This document shows, piece after piece, positions 18,715 through 29,162 of a stretch of 64,000 bases of DNA. The stretch covers positions 3,616,001-3,680,000 of the forward strand of contig NZ_CP007031.1 of assembly GCF_000224005.2 (NCBI RefSeq). Reading direction: 5' to 3'. Position 1 is the first letter of the stretch. Each line of letters starts with the position of its first letter. This DNA is from Marichromatium purpuratum 984 (GTDB lineage: Bacteria; Pseudomonadota; Gammaproteobacteria; Chromatiales; Chromatiaceae). Made by a program: the position numbers and the translations under genes. The notes below the pieces were generated by a model, which searched no databases, was not told the origin of the DNA, and saw only the letters and a list, made by a program, of their open reading frames with translations.

Positions 18715-19541
18715 GACTGGCCCTCGAGTTCGGTCGAAATCTCGGCGGCGCGGTCACGCGCGGCACGCGCGGCGCGCGCCACCAGATCGTGCAGGTCGGC
18801 GCCGTCGAACACCGCCAGCGCGCGCGCCGTGGTGCCGCCGGGCGAGGTCACCCGCTCGCGCAAGCGCGCCGGGGTCTCGTCGCTCTCCATCGCCATCTTG
18901 GCCGCACCGAGCGCGGTCTGCACGGTCAGCAGGCGCGCCGTCTCGGCATCCAACCCGAGGGCGACGCCGGCCTCCTCGAGCGCCTCCATGAAGCGCAGGA
19001 AGTAGGCCGGGCCACTGCCGGAGATGGCGGTGACGGCGTCGATCTGCGTCTCGCTGTCGACCCAGCGGGTCAGCCCGGCGGCGCGCAGGATGGTCTCGGC
19101 ATGATTGCGACCGGCGGCATCGACCTCGGCACTGGCATGCAAGCCGATCGCGCCAGTCTGCACCATCGCCGGGGTGTTGGGCATCGCCCGCACCACCGGC
19201 AGCGGCGCACCGAGCCAGCGTTGCAGCGTCGCCTCGCGCACCCCGGCCATCACCGAGATCACCAGCACCCGGCGAGCGGCGAGCGCCGGAGCCAGATCAC
19301 GGCAGACTGCGGCGGCGACCTGCGGCTTGACGCACAGGGCGACGATCTCGACCCCGTCGATCGCGTCGGCACCAGCGGCGAAGGCACGCACGCCGAAGCG
19401 CGCCTGCAGCTCGCCGCGGCGCTGGTCGTCGGGCTCGACGACCCGGATCGCGGCGGTATCGTAGCCGTCGGCGATCAGGCCGGCGATCAGGCTGGTGGCC
19501 ATGTTGCCGCCACCGATGAAGGCAATGCTGGCTGTCGTCAT
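18711..19541 (-). CDS. proC: pyrroline-5-carboxylate reductase
   Basis: The 276-residue enzyme reduces 1-pyrroline-5-carboxylate to proline with NAD(P)H. It has the N-terminal Rossmann motif IAFIGGGNMATSLIAGL, and the C-terminal signature VTSPGGTTARALAVFDGADL follows SGSGPAYFLRFMEAL. The length matches the family (about 270). It leads a proC-yggT-yggU run and lies 61 bp after yggS, which in many gammaproteobacteria directly precedes proC. Confidence 0.95.
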   Translation of the reverse strand: MTTASIAFIGGGNMATSLIAGLIADGYDTAAIRVVEPDDQRRGELQARFGVRAFAAGADAIDGVEIVALCVKPQVAAAVCRDLAPALAARRVLVISVMAGVREATLQRWLGAPLPVVRAMPNTPAMVQTGAIGLHASAEVDAAGRNHAETILRAAGLTRWVDSETQIDAVTAISGSGPAYFLRFMEALEEAGVALGLDAETARLLTVQTALGAAKMAMESDETPARLRERVTSPGGTTARALAVFDGADLHDLVARAARAARDRAAEISTELEGQS

Positions 19542-19602
19542 ATCAACCCCGGAAACTGAAGGAAACCATGCGGCAGGCGCCCGGCAGGCGCCATGCCAAA
19601 AC

Positions 19603-20298
19603 TCAATTATAAGGACGCGGCCCGAACACCGCGGTGCCGACCCGCACCAGGGTCGAGCCCTCGAGGATCGCCGCCTCGAGATCGCCCGACATCCCCATCG
19701 ACAGACACTCGAGCGGGGTGGCGGCGCTGGCCAGCGTATCGCGCAGCGCGCGCAGCGCGCGGAAGGGCGCGCGCTGCGCCGCCTCGTCCTCGGCCGGCGG
19801 CGGCAACGTCATCAACCCGCGCACGCGCAGCGCCGGCAGGGTCTGGCAGAGCGCCAGCAGCTCGGCGGCCTGTTCGGGTGCGAGCCCGGCCTTGCTCGCC
19901 TCGCCGGCGAGGTTGACCTGGATGCAGACGTTGAGCGGTGCCGCATCCGCGGGGCGTTGGTCGTTGAGCCGACGGGCGTGGTCCGGGCTGCACAGCCCGT
20001 GCACCCAGTCGAAGTGGGCGGCGATCTGGCGCGTCTTGTTCGACTGCACCCGACCGATGAAGTGCCACTCGATGCCGGGCGCCTCGAACGCGGTGATCTT
20101 GTCGAGCGCCTCCTGCACATAGCTCTCGCCGAAGGCGCGCTGGCCGGCCGCATGGGCGGCGGCGATGGCCGCCAGTGGCTGCTTCTTGCTCACCGCCAGC
20201 AGCGCGATCGTGGCCGGGTCGCGCCCGGCGCGCGCGGCGGCGGCCTGGATGCGCGACTGCACCTGTTGCAGCCGCGAGTCGATGGTCTGTTGGGTCAT
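19603..20298 (-). CDS. yggS: PLP homeostasis protein YggS
   Basis: This 231-residue single-domain TIM-barrel protein resembles the N-terminal half of alanine racemase. It shows LLAVSKKQPLAAI with the PLP-binding lysine near residue 37, then FGESYVQEALDKI, WHFIGRVQSNKTR and SMGMSGDLEAAI before GSTLVRVGTAVFG. YggS/PROSC proteins bind pyridoxal phosphate without catalysing a known reaction and keep PLP and amino-acid pools balanced. It lies directly upstream of proC in the same direction, as in other gammaproteobacteria. Confidence 0.94.
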   Translation of the reverse strand: MTQQTIDSRLQQVQSRIQAAAARAGRDPATIALLAVSKKQPLAAIAAAHAAGQRAFGESYVQEALDKITAFEAPGIEWHFIGRVQSNKTRQIAAHFDWVHGLCSPDHARRLNDQRPADAAPLNVCIQVNLAGEASKAGLAPEQAAELLALCQTLPALRVRGLMTLPPPAEDEAAQRAPFRALRALRDTLASAATPLECLSMGMSGDLEAAILEGSTLVRVGTAVFGPRPYN

Positions 20299-20322
20299 GA
20301 TCGATAACGTGTTCGTTGGAGT

Positions 20323-20952
20323 TCAGACACCCGCCGGTGCCAACCGCGCCTGCAGCAGCCGCAGCGCCTGGCCGCGATGACTGAGCCGGTTCTTGGTCTC
20401 GGCGTCGAGCTCGGCGGCGCTGCAGCCGGTCTCGGGGACGAAGAACACCGGGTCGTAGCCGAAGCCGTTGGTGCCGCGCGGGGTCTCGAGCACCCGCCCC
20501 TCCCAGGTGCCCTGGCAGATCACCGGGGTCGGATCCTCGGCATGACGCAGATAGACCAGCACGCACTGGAAGCGCGCGCTGCGCGCCTCGGGGGCGACAC
20601 CGGCGAGCGCCTGCAGTAGCTGTGCGAGGTTCTCGGCATCGCTCGCGCCCGCCCCGGCATAACGCGCCGAGCGGATCCCGGGCGCGCCCTGGAGGGCGTC
20701 GACCTCGATGCCGGAGTCGTCGGCGATCGCCGGCAGCCCACTGTGACGCGCGGCGTTGCGCGCCTTGAGGATAGCGTTCTCGACGAAGGTCAGCCCGGTC
20801 TCCTCGATCTCGGGGATGGCGTGGTCGCGCTGCGGCTCGACCTGCAGCCCGCTGGCGGCGAGCAACTGGTTGATCTCGCGGACCTTGCCGGCATTGTTGC
20901 TCGCCAGCACGATCCGGGTCTCGGGTGCGTTTGGGTTCATGGCGGGGTCCAT
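20323..20952 (-). CDS. rdgB: dITP/XTP pyrophosphatase (HAM1/RdgB)
   Basis: About 205-209 residues long, the enzyme removes non-canonical purine triphosphates (dITP, XTP) from the nucleotide pool. Hallmarks are [18 protein letters not shown] at the start, the central [26 protein letters not shown] and the late GFGYDPVFF with SHRGQALR. Two ATGs (20952 and 20940) are possible and neither has a good ribosome site, so the start is uncertain by four codons. It follows rph by 23 bp on the same strand. Confidence 0.94.
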   Translation of the reverse strand: MDPAMNPNAPETRIVLASNNAGKVREINQLLAASGLQVEPQRDHAIPEIEETGLTFVENAILKARNAARHSGLPAIADDSGIEVDALQGAPGIRSARYAGAGASDAENLAQLLQALAGVAPEARSARFQCVLVYLRHAEDPTPVICQGTWEGRVLETPRGTNGFGYDPVFFVPETGCSAAELDAETKNRLSHRGQALRLLQARLAPAGV

Positions 20953-20975
20953 CGGCAGGTGGATTGATCAGGTGG

Positions 20976-21692
20976 TCAGTCGGCCAGCACTGCGCGCTGC
21001 GCGGCCTGGATCTCGCGGATACCGGCCTCGCCCAGCGCCAGCAAGGCGTCGAGTTCGCTGCGGGCGAAGGGCACGCCCTCGGCGGTGCCCTGGATCTCGA
21101 TGAAGCGCCCATCGGCGTCCATCACCAGATTCATGTCGGTCTCGGCCTTGCTGTCCTCGGCATAGTCGAGGTCGAGCACCGGCTCGCCCTCGAACACCCC
21201 GACCGAGACCGCTGCGACCTGGGTGTGCAGCGGATCGGCACCGAGCGCGCCGCTGGCGAGCAGGCCGTCGACGGCCTCGCGCAGCGCCACCCAGGCACCG
21301 GAGATCGCCGCGGTGCGGGTACCGCCGTCGGCCTGGAGGACGTCGCAGTCGAGAGTGATGGTGCGCTCGCCGAGGGCGTCGAGATCGATCGCGGTCCGCA
21401 GCGCGCGCCCGATCAGGCGCTGGATCTCGAGGGTGCGACCGCCCTGCTTGCCGCGCGCCGCCTCGCGTGGGCTGCGCTCGCCGGTGGCGCGCGGCAGCAT
21501 GCCGTACTCGGCGGTCACCCAGCCCTTGCCCTGGCCCCTGAGGAAGGGCGGCACCCGGGCCTCGACGCTGGCGGTACAGAGCACCCGGGTGTCGCCGAAC
21601 TCCACCAGCACCGAGCCCTCGGCGTGCTTGGTGAAGCCACGGGTGAAGCGCAGGTCGCGCAGCTGGTCGGGACGGCGTTGGGATGGTCGCAT
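20976..21692 (-). CDS. rph: ribonuclease PH
   Basis: The 238-residue phosphorolytic exoribonuclease trims tRNA 3' ends. Its length equals the intact E. coli enzyme. Visible are [40 protein letters not shown] with phosphate-binding Arg residues, and [18 protein letters not shown] around residue 121. The start is the ATG at 21692, after which the universal N-terminus follows. It precedes rdgB and follows the Ser/Thr kinase gene on the same strand. Confidence 0.96.
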   Translation of the reverse strand: MRPSQRRPDQLRDLRFTRGFTKHAEGSVLVEFGDTRVLCTASVEARVPPFLRGQGKGWVTAEYGMLPRATGERSPREAARGKQGGRTLEIQRLIGRALRTAIDLDALGERTITLDCDVLQADGGTRTAAISGAWVALREAVDGLLASGALGADPLHTQVAAVSVGVFEGEPVLDLDYAEDSKAETDMNLVMDADGRFIEIQGTAEGVPFARSELDALLALGEAGIREIQAAQRAVLAD

Positions 21693-21748
21693 GGACTCTG
21701 TCTCTCGGTTGATTGGCCGACCATCTTCGGTCGCCGGCCAGGGAGGCG

Positions 21749-22687
21749 TCAATGCGCCTCGACTCCGCTCGGACGGCTGTCGACGGCACCCGTGACCGCA
21801 CCCGCCCGGTAGCGCTCCAGATGCGGGCGCAACCAGTCGAGCAGCGCGCTGGCATCCCGCGGACGGCGCGCCGCCTCCATCTGCATCGCCCAGTCGACCG
21901 CCTCGAGCAGGAAGCCGGGATAGCGCCCGGCGAGCGCCTCGCGTGCCGACACCAGGGTGTCCTCCTTCTTGCGCTCGAGCGCCGGCGGCGGGGTCTTGCG
22001 CTCCATGCAGGTGCGGATGCTCGCACCGACGGCATAGACATCGGTCCAGGGACCAAGCTCGGCGGCGCTGAAATACTGCTCGACCGGCGAGTAACCGGCG
22101 GTGACCACCTGGCTGCCGCGGGCGCGCTCGCGGTTGAGCGGGTGCACCGCGCCGAGATCGAGCAGCAGCGGTTGGTTGCCGTGACGCAGGTGGACGTTGC
22201 CGGGCTTGACGTCGAGATGGACCATCGCGTGCTGGTGCATCAGCGCCAGGGCATCGAGCACCGGCACGAACACCTCGAGCAGAAAGGTGGTGCTGACACC
22301 GCCGCGGCGCTGCTGCAGATAGGTCGAGAGATTGCGTCCGCGCTCGTTGGGCATCACCAGATAGCCGGTGTCGTTGGCGAGGAAGAAGTCGAGCACGCGG
22401 ACGATGCTCGGGTGCGACAGCGAGGCCAGCGCCTGTACCTCCTGGAAGAACAGCCGCCGACCGTGGTGCAGCGCCAGTGCCTGCTCGGCGCTCATCGGGA
22501 CGACACGCCCCCCGTCGCGGCGGCGGGCGAGCTTTTTCGGCATGTATTCCTTGATCACCACCTCGGCCCCGGTGTCGAGGTCGTGGGCGAGATAGATCAG
22601 GCTGAAGCCGCCCTTGCCGATAACCTCGGCGAGCTGATAGGCGCCCACCAGGGTGCCCGGAGAGAGGTTTTTTCGGGCCAGGGCCAT
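21749..22687 (-). CDS. Hanks-type serine/threonine protein kinase
   Basis: The 312-residue soluble kinase shows a glycine loop GKGGFSLIY at 24-32, the ATP-anchoring Lys46 (VVIKEY), the catalytic loop HLDVKPGN at 157-164 and a DLG metal motif at 177-179 (DFG in most kinases). The activation-segment Glu lies in YSPVEQY. There is no transmembrane helix or extracellular sensor domain. In Pseudomonas and relatives, a Stk1 kinase and a PP2C phosphatase lie beside rph/yicC; here no phosphatase is found in the window. The chosen start (22687, [11 protein letters not shown]) puts the glycine loop at the usual distance; longer frames run into the yicC promoter region. Confidence 0.88.
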   Translation of the reverse strand: MALARKNLSPGTLVGAYQLAEVIGKGGFSLIYLAHDLDTGAEVVIKEYMPKKLARRRDGGRVVPMSAEQALALHHGRRLFFQEVQALASLSHPSIVRVLDFFLANDTGYLVMPNERGRNLSTYLQQRRGGVSTTFLLEVFVPVLDALALMHQHAMVHLDVKPGNVHLRHGNQPLLLDLGAVHPLNRERARGSQVVTAGYSPVEQYFSAAELGPWTDVYAVGASIRTCMERKTPPPALERKKEDTLVSAREALAGRYPGFLLEAVDWAMQMEAARRPRDASALLDWLRPHLERYRAGAVTGAVDSRPSGVEAH

Positions 22688-22852
22688 GGCTGGTTCATCT
22701 GCTCCACTGGACCCGGGCGGCCGAGCCGGACCGGGTGTCTTGCAACACGGTACCCATTGATGGCACCCGATGGCGAGAACACGCGTCCCGGGGCGACACA
22801 CATTGGCGCCAAGTATACCCATCACCCACGACGCCGACGCTCGAAAGGCCGG

Positions 22853-22944
22853 GCGACGCTGCCTTATACTGGAGCGCATCGAAAGACCCCCAGCATTGGG
22901 ATATGCGGTTCTGGCGGCGACGCTGCCTTATACTGGAGCGCATC
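22853..22944 (+). repeat. two 28-bp direct repeats containing TATACT, period 64 bp
   Basis: An identical 28-bp sequence occurs at 22853-22880 and 22917-22944, beginning GCGACGCTGCC and ending GGAGCGCATC, with TTATACT in the middle. The unit spacing is exactly 64 bp. The second copy ends 34 bp before the yicC start. This looks like a duplicated promoter or operator block in the kinase/yicC divergent region. Confidence 0.85.
22865..22934 (+). promoter_or_regulatory. tandem -10 elements of the yicC promoter region
   Basis: TATACT occurs at 22865-22870 and at 22929-22934 within the 28-bp repeats. Each fits a sigma-70 -10 box, but no good -35 element lies 16-18 bp upstream of either, suggesting activator dependence or extended contacts. 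Initiation from the second would begin about 40 bp before yicC. Confidence 0.45.
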
Positions 22945-22978
22945 CGACCGTCCCACCGACCCCGAGAGCCGCGCCAGC

Positions 22979-23845
22979 ATGATCAAGAGCATGACCGCCT
23001 TCGCCCGTGAATCCAGCCAGAGCGCGCTGGGCGAGCTTACCTGGGAACTCAGGACCGTCAACCATCGCTATCTCGAGCCGATGCTGCGCCTGCCCGAGGA
23101 GCTGCGCGCCCTCGACACCCGGATCCGCGCGCGGCTCGGCGAACGCCTGCACCGCGGCAAGGTCGACTGCGCGCTGCGCTTCAATCCCGGCGCCGGCGCC
23201 CCGGTCGCGCTCGAGCTCAACCGCCCGCTGGTCGAGCAGCTGCTCGCCGCCGGCGACGCCCTCGCCGGGCTCAGCGGTCGCGACACCCGCCCCACCCCCT
23301 TCGAGTTGCTGCGCTGGCCCGGCGTGATCCGCGAGCAGGAGCGCGATCTCGATCAGATCGGCGCCGCCGCGATGGCACTGCTCGACCAAGCCATCGACGG
23401 CCTGATCGCCACCCGCGAGCGCGAGGGCGCACGCCTCGCACAGCTGGTGCGCGAGCGCTGCGACCGGCTCGAGGTCTGTGTCGAACGGGTGCGTACCCGC
23501 ATGCCCGAGGTCATCGCCGAGACCCGCGCCCGGCTCGCCGAGCGCCTCGCCGAGCTGCGCGAGGAACTCGACGAGGGGCGGCTCGAACAGGAGATCGTGC
23601 TCGTCGCCACCAAGCTCGACGTCGACGAGGAGATGGACCGGCTCACCGCCCACATCGCCGAGGTGCGCAGCGTGCTCGAACGCGACGAGCCGATCGGGCG
23701 CCGGCTCGACTTCCTGATGCAGGAACTCAACCGCGAGACCAACACCATCGGCTCCAAGTCCTCCGACGTCGAGATCACCCGCACCGTGGTCGACATGAAG
23801 GTACTGATCGAGCAGATGCGCGAGCAGATCCAGAACATCGAGTGA
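22979..23845 (+). CDS. yicC: YicC family endoribonuclease-like protein
   Basis: The 288-residue protein starts MIKSMTAFARESSQ and shows ELRTVNHRYLEPMLRLPEEL, both typical YicC N-terminal stretches. A Glu/Arg-rich helical middle region follows (residues about 130-220). The C-terminal domain (DUF1732) contains RLDFLMQELNRETNTIGSKS. YicC-like proteins have been assigned endoribonuclease activity, and E. coli YicC has been linked to RyhB turnover. It precedes gmk, rpoZ and spoT, the conserved gammaproteobacterial order. Confidence 0.92.
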   Translation: MIKSMTAFARESSQSALGELTWELRTVNHRYLEPMLRLPEELRALDTRIRARLGERLHRGKVDCALRFNPGAGAPVALELNRPLVEQLLAAGDALAGLSGRDTRPTPFELLRWPGVIREQERDLDQIGAAAMALLDQAIDGLIATREREGARLAQLVRERCDRLEVCVERVRTRMPEVIAETRARLAERLAELREELDEGRLEQEIVLVATKLDVDEEMDRLTAHIAEVRSVLERDEPIGRRLDFLMQELNRETNTIGSKSSDVEITRTVVDMKVLIEQMREQIQNIE

Positions 23846-23957
23846 ACACGCAACGCCTCGGTTCCTCGTGGATCCGCACCCATCGACACGACCGGTGCGC
23901 CTCCGACAGACAATCAGGCGAACGCGAGCGGCTGTCGAGTCCTGACGCGCAAGGTCG

Positions 23958-23963
23958 TATAAT
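23958..23963 (+). promoter_or_regulatory. consensus -10 element upstream of gmk
   Basis: A perfect TATAAT lies in the 249-bp gap between yicC and gmk, 132 bp before the gmk ATG, in an otherwise GC-rich background. No convincing -35 hexamer is present at 16-18 bp. Confidence 0.45.
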
Positions 23964-24094
23964 TAAGCCTTTTTCGTCTCGCGCAGCCAGCTGGGAAAAG
24001 CGCCCCGGAGTCCGCCCGGACTCGCGACCGCAGCGCCGGCACCAGACATCGTCGGCGAGCGCGCAGGACCCCCACCGTCGAAGGCACACCCGCA

Positions 24095-24700
24095 ATGGGA
24101 CAAGGCATCCTCTTCATCGTCTCGGCGCCCTCGGGCGCCGGCAAGACCAGTCTGGTCCGGGCGCTCCTCGAGCGTGATCCCGCGCTCGCGCTCTCGGTCT
24201 CCTGCACCACCCGCGCGCCGCGCGCCGGCGAGCGCGACGGCGTCCACTATCACTTCCTCGCCCGCGAACGCTTCGAGCAGGCGATCGCCGCCGGCGACTT
24301 CCTCGAATCGGCGGAGGTCTTCGGCAACCTCTACGGCACCCGCGAGCAGGACGTGCGCGACCGGCTCGAGGCCGGCGAGGACCTGATCCTGGAGATCGAC
24401 TGGCAGGGCGCACGCCAGGTCCGCGCGCGCATCCCCGAGGCGGTCGGCATCTTCGTACTACCGCCCTCGATCGCCGAACTCGAGCGTCGGCTGCGCGGAC
24501 GCGGCACCGACAGCGACACGGTGATCGCCGGGCGCATGGCCCAGGCCCGCGACGAGATGATCCACGGCGACGAGTACGACTATCTGGTGGTCAACGGCGA
24601 CTTCGACGCCGCGCTCGCCACCCTGGCGGCGATCGTTACCGCCGAGCGCCAGCGCCAGGCGCGCCAGCAGGGCGTGCTCGCAGCGCTGCTCGAGGGCTGA
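24095..24700 (+). CDS. gmk: guanylate kinase
   Basis: The 201-residue enzyme phosphorylates GMP to GDP. It has the P-loop SAPSGAGKTS near residues 10-19, the GMP-binding SCTTRAPRAGERDGVHYHF, the EFGNLYGT-type segment (here EVFGNLYGTRE) and the LEIDWQGARQVR strand. The length matches the family. It is followed by rpoZ and spoT, linking GTP/GDP supply to (p)ppGpp metabolism. Confidence 0.96.
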   Translation: MGQGILFIVSAPSGAGKTSLVRALLERDPALALSVSCTTRAPRAGERDGVHYHFLARERFEQAIAAGDFLESAEVFGNLYGTREQDVRDRLEAGEDLILEIDWQGARQVRARIPEAVGIFVLPPSIAELERRLRGRGTDSDTVIAGRMAQARDEMIHGDEYDYLVVNGDFDAALATLAAIVTAERQRQARQQGVLAALLEG

Positions 24701-24735
24701 GCCGGCGCCACCGGCGAACCTCGCTCGACATCCCG

Positions 24736-24761
24736 CGCCGCCGGCCTGGGGACCGGCGGCG
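24736..24761 (+). terminator. GC hairpin between gmk and rpoZ
   Basis: CGCCGCCGG and CCGGCGGCG form a perfect 9-bp stem with an 8-nt loop, 35 bp after the gmk stop. It lacks a T-run; it could attenuate or stabilise rather than stop transcription. Confidence 0.4.
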
Positions 24762-24817
24762 GGTCACTCGCAAAGACCTGCCGGACGCTACTTGAACCCA
24801 GCGTTCTTGTGATAGTC

Positions 24818-24830
24818 TGAACAGTGTTCA
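24818..24830. promoter_or_regulatory. 13-bp palindrome upstream of rpoZ
   Basis: TGAACA-G-TGTTCA is a perfect 6-bp inverted repeat with a 1-bp centre, in the AT-richer part of the gmk-rpoZ gap, 129 bp before rpoZ. It does not fit LexA (CTGT-N8-ACAG). It may be an operator for an unidentified dimeric regulator of the rpoZ-spoT unit. Confidence 0.3.
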
Positions 24831-24958
24831 CACCCTGTTCGCGGGCCGTCCCAGGACCGCCCCGGGGCGCCCCGTCGCGGCGCCGCGCCACCGCATCGAG
24901 ATGCACGGCCCGCTCTGCTTTCATCCGCTCCAAAATAGCTTTTAGAGATCACCCGACC

Positions 24959-25246
24959 ATGGCAAGAATTACCGTCGAGGACTGCCTCAAGAACGTCGAC
25001 AACCGCTTCGATCTGGTGCTGCTGGCCACCAAGCGCGCCCGCCAGGTCGCCAACGGTGTCGAGCCCACGCTGGCCTGGGAGAACGACAAGCCGACGGTGA
25101 TGGCGCTGCGCGAGATCGCCGCCGGCAACGTCACCAAGGGCAGCGTCCAGGAGGCCCAGGCCGAGATCGACGAGTCGGCCTCGCTCGAGCAGGCGCTCGC
25201 CGCCGAGCTGGCCGCGACCGAGACGCCGCGCGGCGAGGCCCGCTAG
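24959..25246 (+). CDS. rpoZ: RNA polymerase omega subunit
   Basis: The 95-residue omega subunit binds the beta' C-terminus, helps assemble RNA polymerase and forms part of a ppGpp site. [20 protein letters not shown] and [12 protein letters not shown] are diagnostic, and [16 protein letters not shown] completes the conserved core. The ATG at 24959 is used, as this N-terminus is universal; an upstream frame is rejected. The Ala/Glu-rich tail is typical. It is 106 bp upstream of spoT. Confidence 0.96.
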   Translation: MARITVEDCLKNVDNRFDLVLLATKRARQVANGVEPTLAWENDKPTVMALREIAAGNVTKGSVQEAQAEIDESASLEQALAAELAATETPRGEAR

Positions 25247-25352
25247 TCGTGTCCTCGCGGCGGGCCCCCATGCCCGCACCCGGGCGTGCCCACCGGCCTC
25301 CGTGCCGGTGGCGCGCGCAGCTCCCCACCGCTACCGTCGCACCGCGCCGTCC

Positions 25353-27551
25353 ATGTCCGCCGATCCGCTGACCGTCGCGCCGCCCGCCGCTCGCGCGCCC
25401 GAATCCTCGCTGCGCGCCGAACCGCCGCGCTATCTCATCAGCGACCTCTGCGCCTATCTCGAAAGCTATCTCCCCCCCGACCAGGTCCGCGAGTTCTACC
25501 GCGCCTATCTGTTCGGCGCCGAGGCCCACGAGGGCCAGAAGCGCAAGTCGGGCGAGCCCTACATCTATCACCCGGTCGCGGTGGCGCGCATCCTCGCCGA
25601 GATGCGCATGGACTACAAATGTCTGATGGCCGCGCTGCTGCACGACGTCATTGAGGACACCGACATCGCCAAGGCCGAGGTCGCCGCCGACTTCGGCGAC
25701 GATGTCGCCGAACTGGTCGACGGGGTCAGCAAACTCTCGCAGATCGACTTCGACTCACGCGCCGAGGCACAGGCGGCGAGCCTGCAGAAGATGCTGCTGG
25801 CGATGACCCGCGACATCCGGGTGATCCTCATCAAGCTCGCCGACCGGTTGCACAACATGCGCACCCTCGATGCGATGCGCCCCGAGGCCTGTCGCCGGAT
25901 CTCGCGCGAGACCCTGGAGATCTACGCCCCGATCGCCAACCGCCTGGGCATCAACTGGGTCCGCATCGAACTCGAGGAACTCGGCTTCGAGCACCACTGG
26001 CCGTGGCGCCGTCGGATCATCCATGGCGCGGTGAGGCGCACCCACGGGGAGCGGGTCGAGATGGTCGGCACGGTCGAGCGCGCGCTCCAGCAGACGCTCG
26101 TCCAGGAGGGAATCCCCGGCACCGTCGAGGGACGACGCAAGCATCTCTACGGCATCTACCGCAAGATGCGCGACAAGCATCACCCCTTCGAGGAGGTGAT
26201 CGACGTCTCCGCCTTCCGCGTGGTCGTCGACCGGGTCGACACCTGCTATCGCGTGCTCGGCGTGGTCCACAACCTCTACAAGCCGGTCCCCGGTCGCTTC
26301 AAGGACTATATCGCCATCCCCAAGGCCAACGGCTACCAGTCGCTGCATACCGTGCTGGTCGGTCCTCAGGGAGTTCAGATCGAGGTGCAGATCCGCACCG
26401 AGGACATGCAGCGCATGGCCGAGTCGGGGATCGCCGCGCACTGGCTCTACAAGAGCGGCGACGAGGCCAACCCCGCGGCGCTCGCCGCCGACTGGCTGCA
26501 GAACCTGCTGGAGATGCAGCGCGAGGCCGGCAACTCGGTCGAATTCCTCGAGAACGTCAAGGTCGACCTCTTCCCCGGCGAGGTCTATGTCTTCACCCCC
26601 AAGGGGCGGATCATCACCCTCAAGCGCGGCGCCACCGTCGTCGACTTCGCCTTCGCGATCCACTCCGACATCGGCAACACCTGTGTCGCCGCCCGCGTCG
26701 ATCACCGCCTGGTGGCACTCAACACGGTGTTGCGCAGCGGCCAGCGCGTCGAGATCATCACCGCCCCCGGGGCCAAACCCAACGCCTCCTGGCTGAACTT
26801 CGTCACCACCGGCAAGGCCCGCGCCGGCATCCGCAGTTATCTCAAGAACCTCAAGCAGCGCGAGGCGCTCGGACTCGGCCAGCGACTGCTCAACGCCGAA
26901 CTCTCGGTCTTCGACCTCGATCTCGACCAACTCGAGACGCCGCAACTCGCCGCCTATCTCGACGAGGCCAAGCTCACCGGGCTCGACGCCCTGCTGGTCG
27001 ACATCGGACTCGGCAACCGGCTCGCCGCGCTGGTCGCACGCCGACTCGTCGGCGGCGAATTCGAGGAACTCGGCAACGAGCCCCGCAACGAGGCCAAGAA
27101 CCACCCCAACCGCCTGGCGATCCGCGGCACCGAGGGCATGGTGGTGAGCTTCGCGCGCTGCTGCCGACCGATTCCCGGCGATACCATCGCCGCCCAGTTC
27201 AGCCCCGGGCGCGGCATCGTCGTGCACCGCAGCGAGTGCCGCAACCTCGGCAGCCCCGAGCGCAAGCGCGACCGCCGGCTGGCGGTGGAGTGGGCGAGCG
27301 AGCCCGAGGGCGAGTTCTCCACCGAGATCCGCGTCGAGATCGGCAACCGTCGCGGCGCCCTGGCGGTGGTCGCCAGCGCCATCGCCGAACAGGGCTCGAA
27401 CATCGAGACCGTGGTCTCTTGCGAGAAGGAAGGGATGACCACCGCGCTGGAGTTCGTGATCCTGGTGCGCAGCCGCGTCCATCTCGCCCAGATCATGCGT
27501 CGGCTGCGCCACATCCCGCTGGTCGAGCGCATCATCCGTCTGCCACGCTGA
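25353..27551 (+). CDS. spoT: bifunctional (p)ppGpp synthetase/hydrolase SpoT
   Basis: The 732-residue stringent-response enzyme contains an N-terminal HD hydrolase (LLHDVIEDT near residue 95), the synthetase domain with FKDYIAIPKANGYQSLHT (about 314-331), a TGS domain (VYVFTPKGRIITLKRGATVVDFAFAIH region), a conserved-cysteine region (SFARCCRPIPGDTI) and a C-terminal ACT domain. The intact HD motif indicates it can degrade (p)ppGpp. The start at 25353 (MSADPLTV) was chosen; the longer frame from 25302 is low-complexity. It ends 7 bp from the convergent nifA stop. Confidence 0.95.
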   Translation: MSADPLTVAPPAARAPESSLRAEPPRYLISDLCAYLESYLPPDQVREFYRAYLFGAEAHEGQKRKSGEPYIYHPVAVARILAEMRMDYKCLMAALLHDVIEDTDIAKAEVAADFGDDVAELVDGVSKLSQIDFDSRAEAQAASLQKMLLAMTRDIRVILIKLADRLHNMRTLDAMRPEACRRISRETLEIYAPIANRLGINWVRIELEELGFEHHWPWRRRIIHGAVRRTHGERVEMVGTVERALQQTLVQEGIPGTVEGRRKHLYGIYRKMRDKHHPFEEVIDVSAFRVVVDRVDTCYRVLGVVHNLYKPVPGRFKDYIAIPKANGYQSLHTVLVGPQGVQIEVQIRTEDMQRMAESGIAAHWLYKSGDEANPAALAADWLQNLLEMQREAGNSVEFLENVKVDLFPGEVYVFTPKGRIITLKRGATVVDFAFAIHSDIGNTCVAARVDHRLVALNTVLRSGQRVEIITAPGAKPNASWLNFVTTGKARAGIRSYLKNLKQREALGLGQRLLNAELSVFDLDLDQLETPQLAAYLDEAKLTGLDALLVDIGLGNRLAALVARRLVGGEFEELGNEPRNEAKNHPNRLAIRGTEGMVVSFARCCRPIPGDTIAAQFSPGRGIVVHRSECRNLGSPERKRDRRLAVEWASEPEGEFSTEIRVEIGNRRGALAVVASAIAEQGSNIETVVSCEKEGMTTALEFVILVRSRVHLAQIMRRLRHIPLVERIIRLPR

Positions 27552-27558
27552 GCTGCAC

Positions 27559-29145
<1,587 letters not shown>

Positions 29146-29162
29146 GAGATCCTCGACCACGA

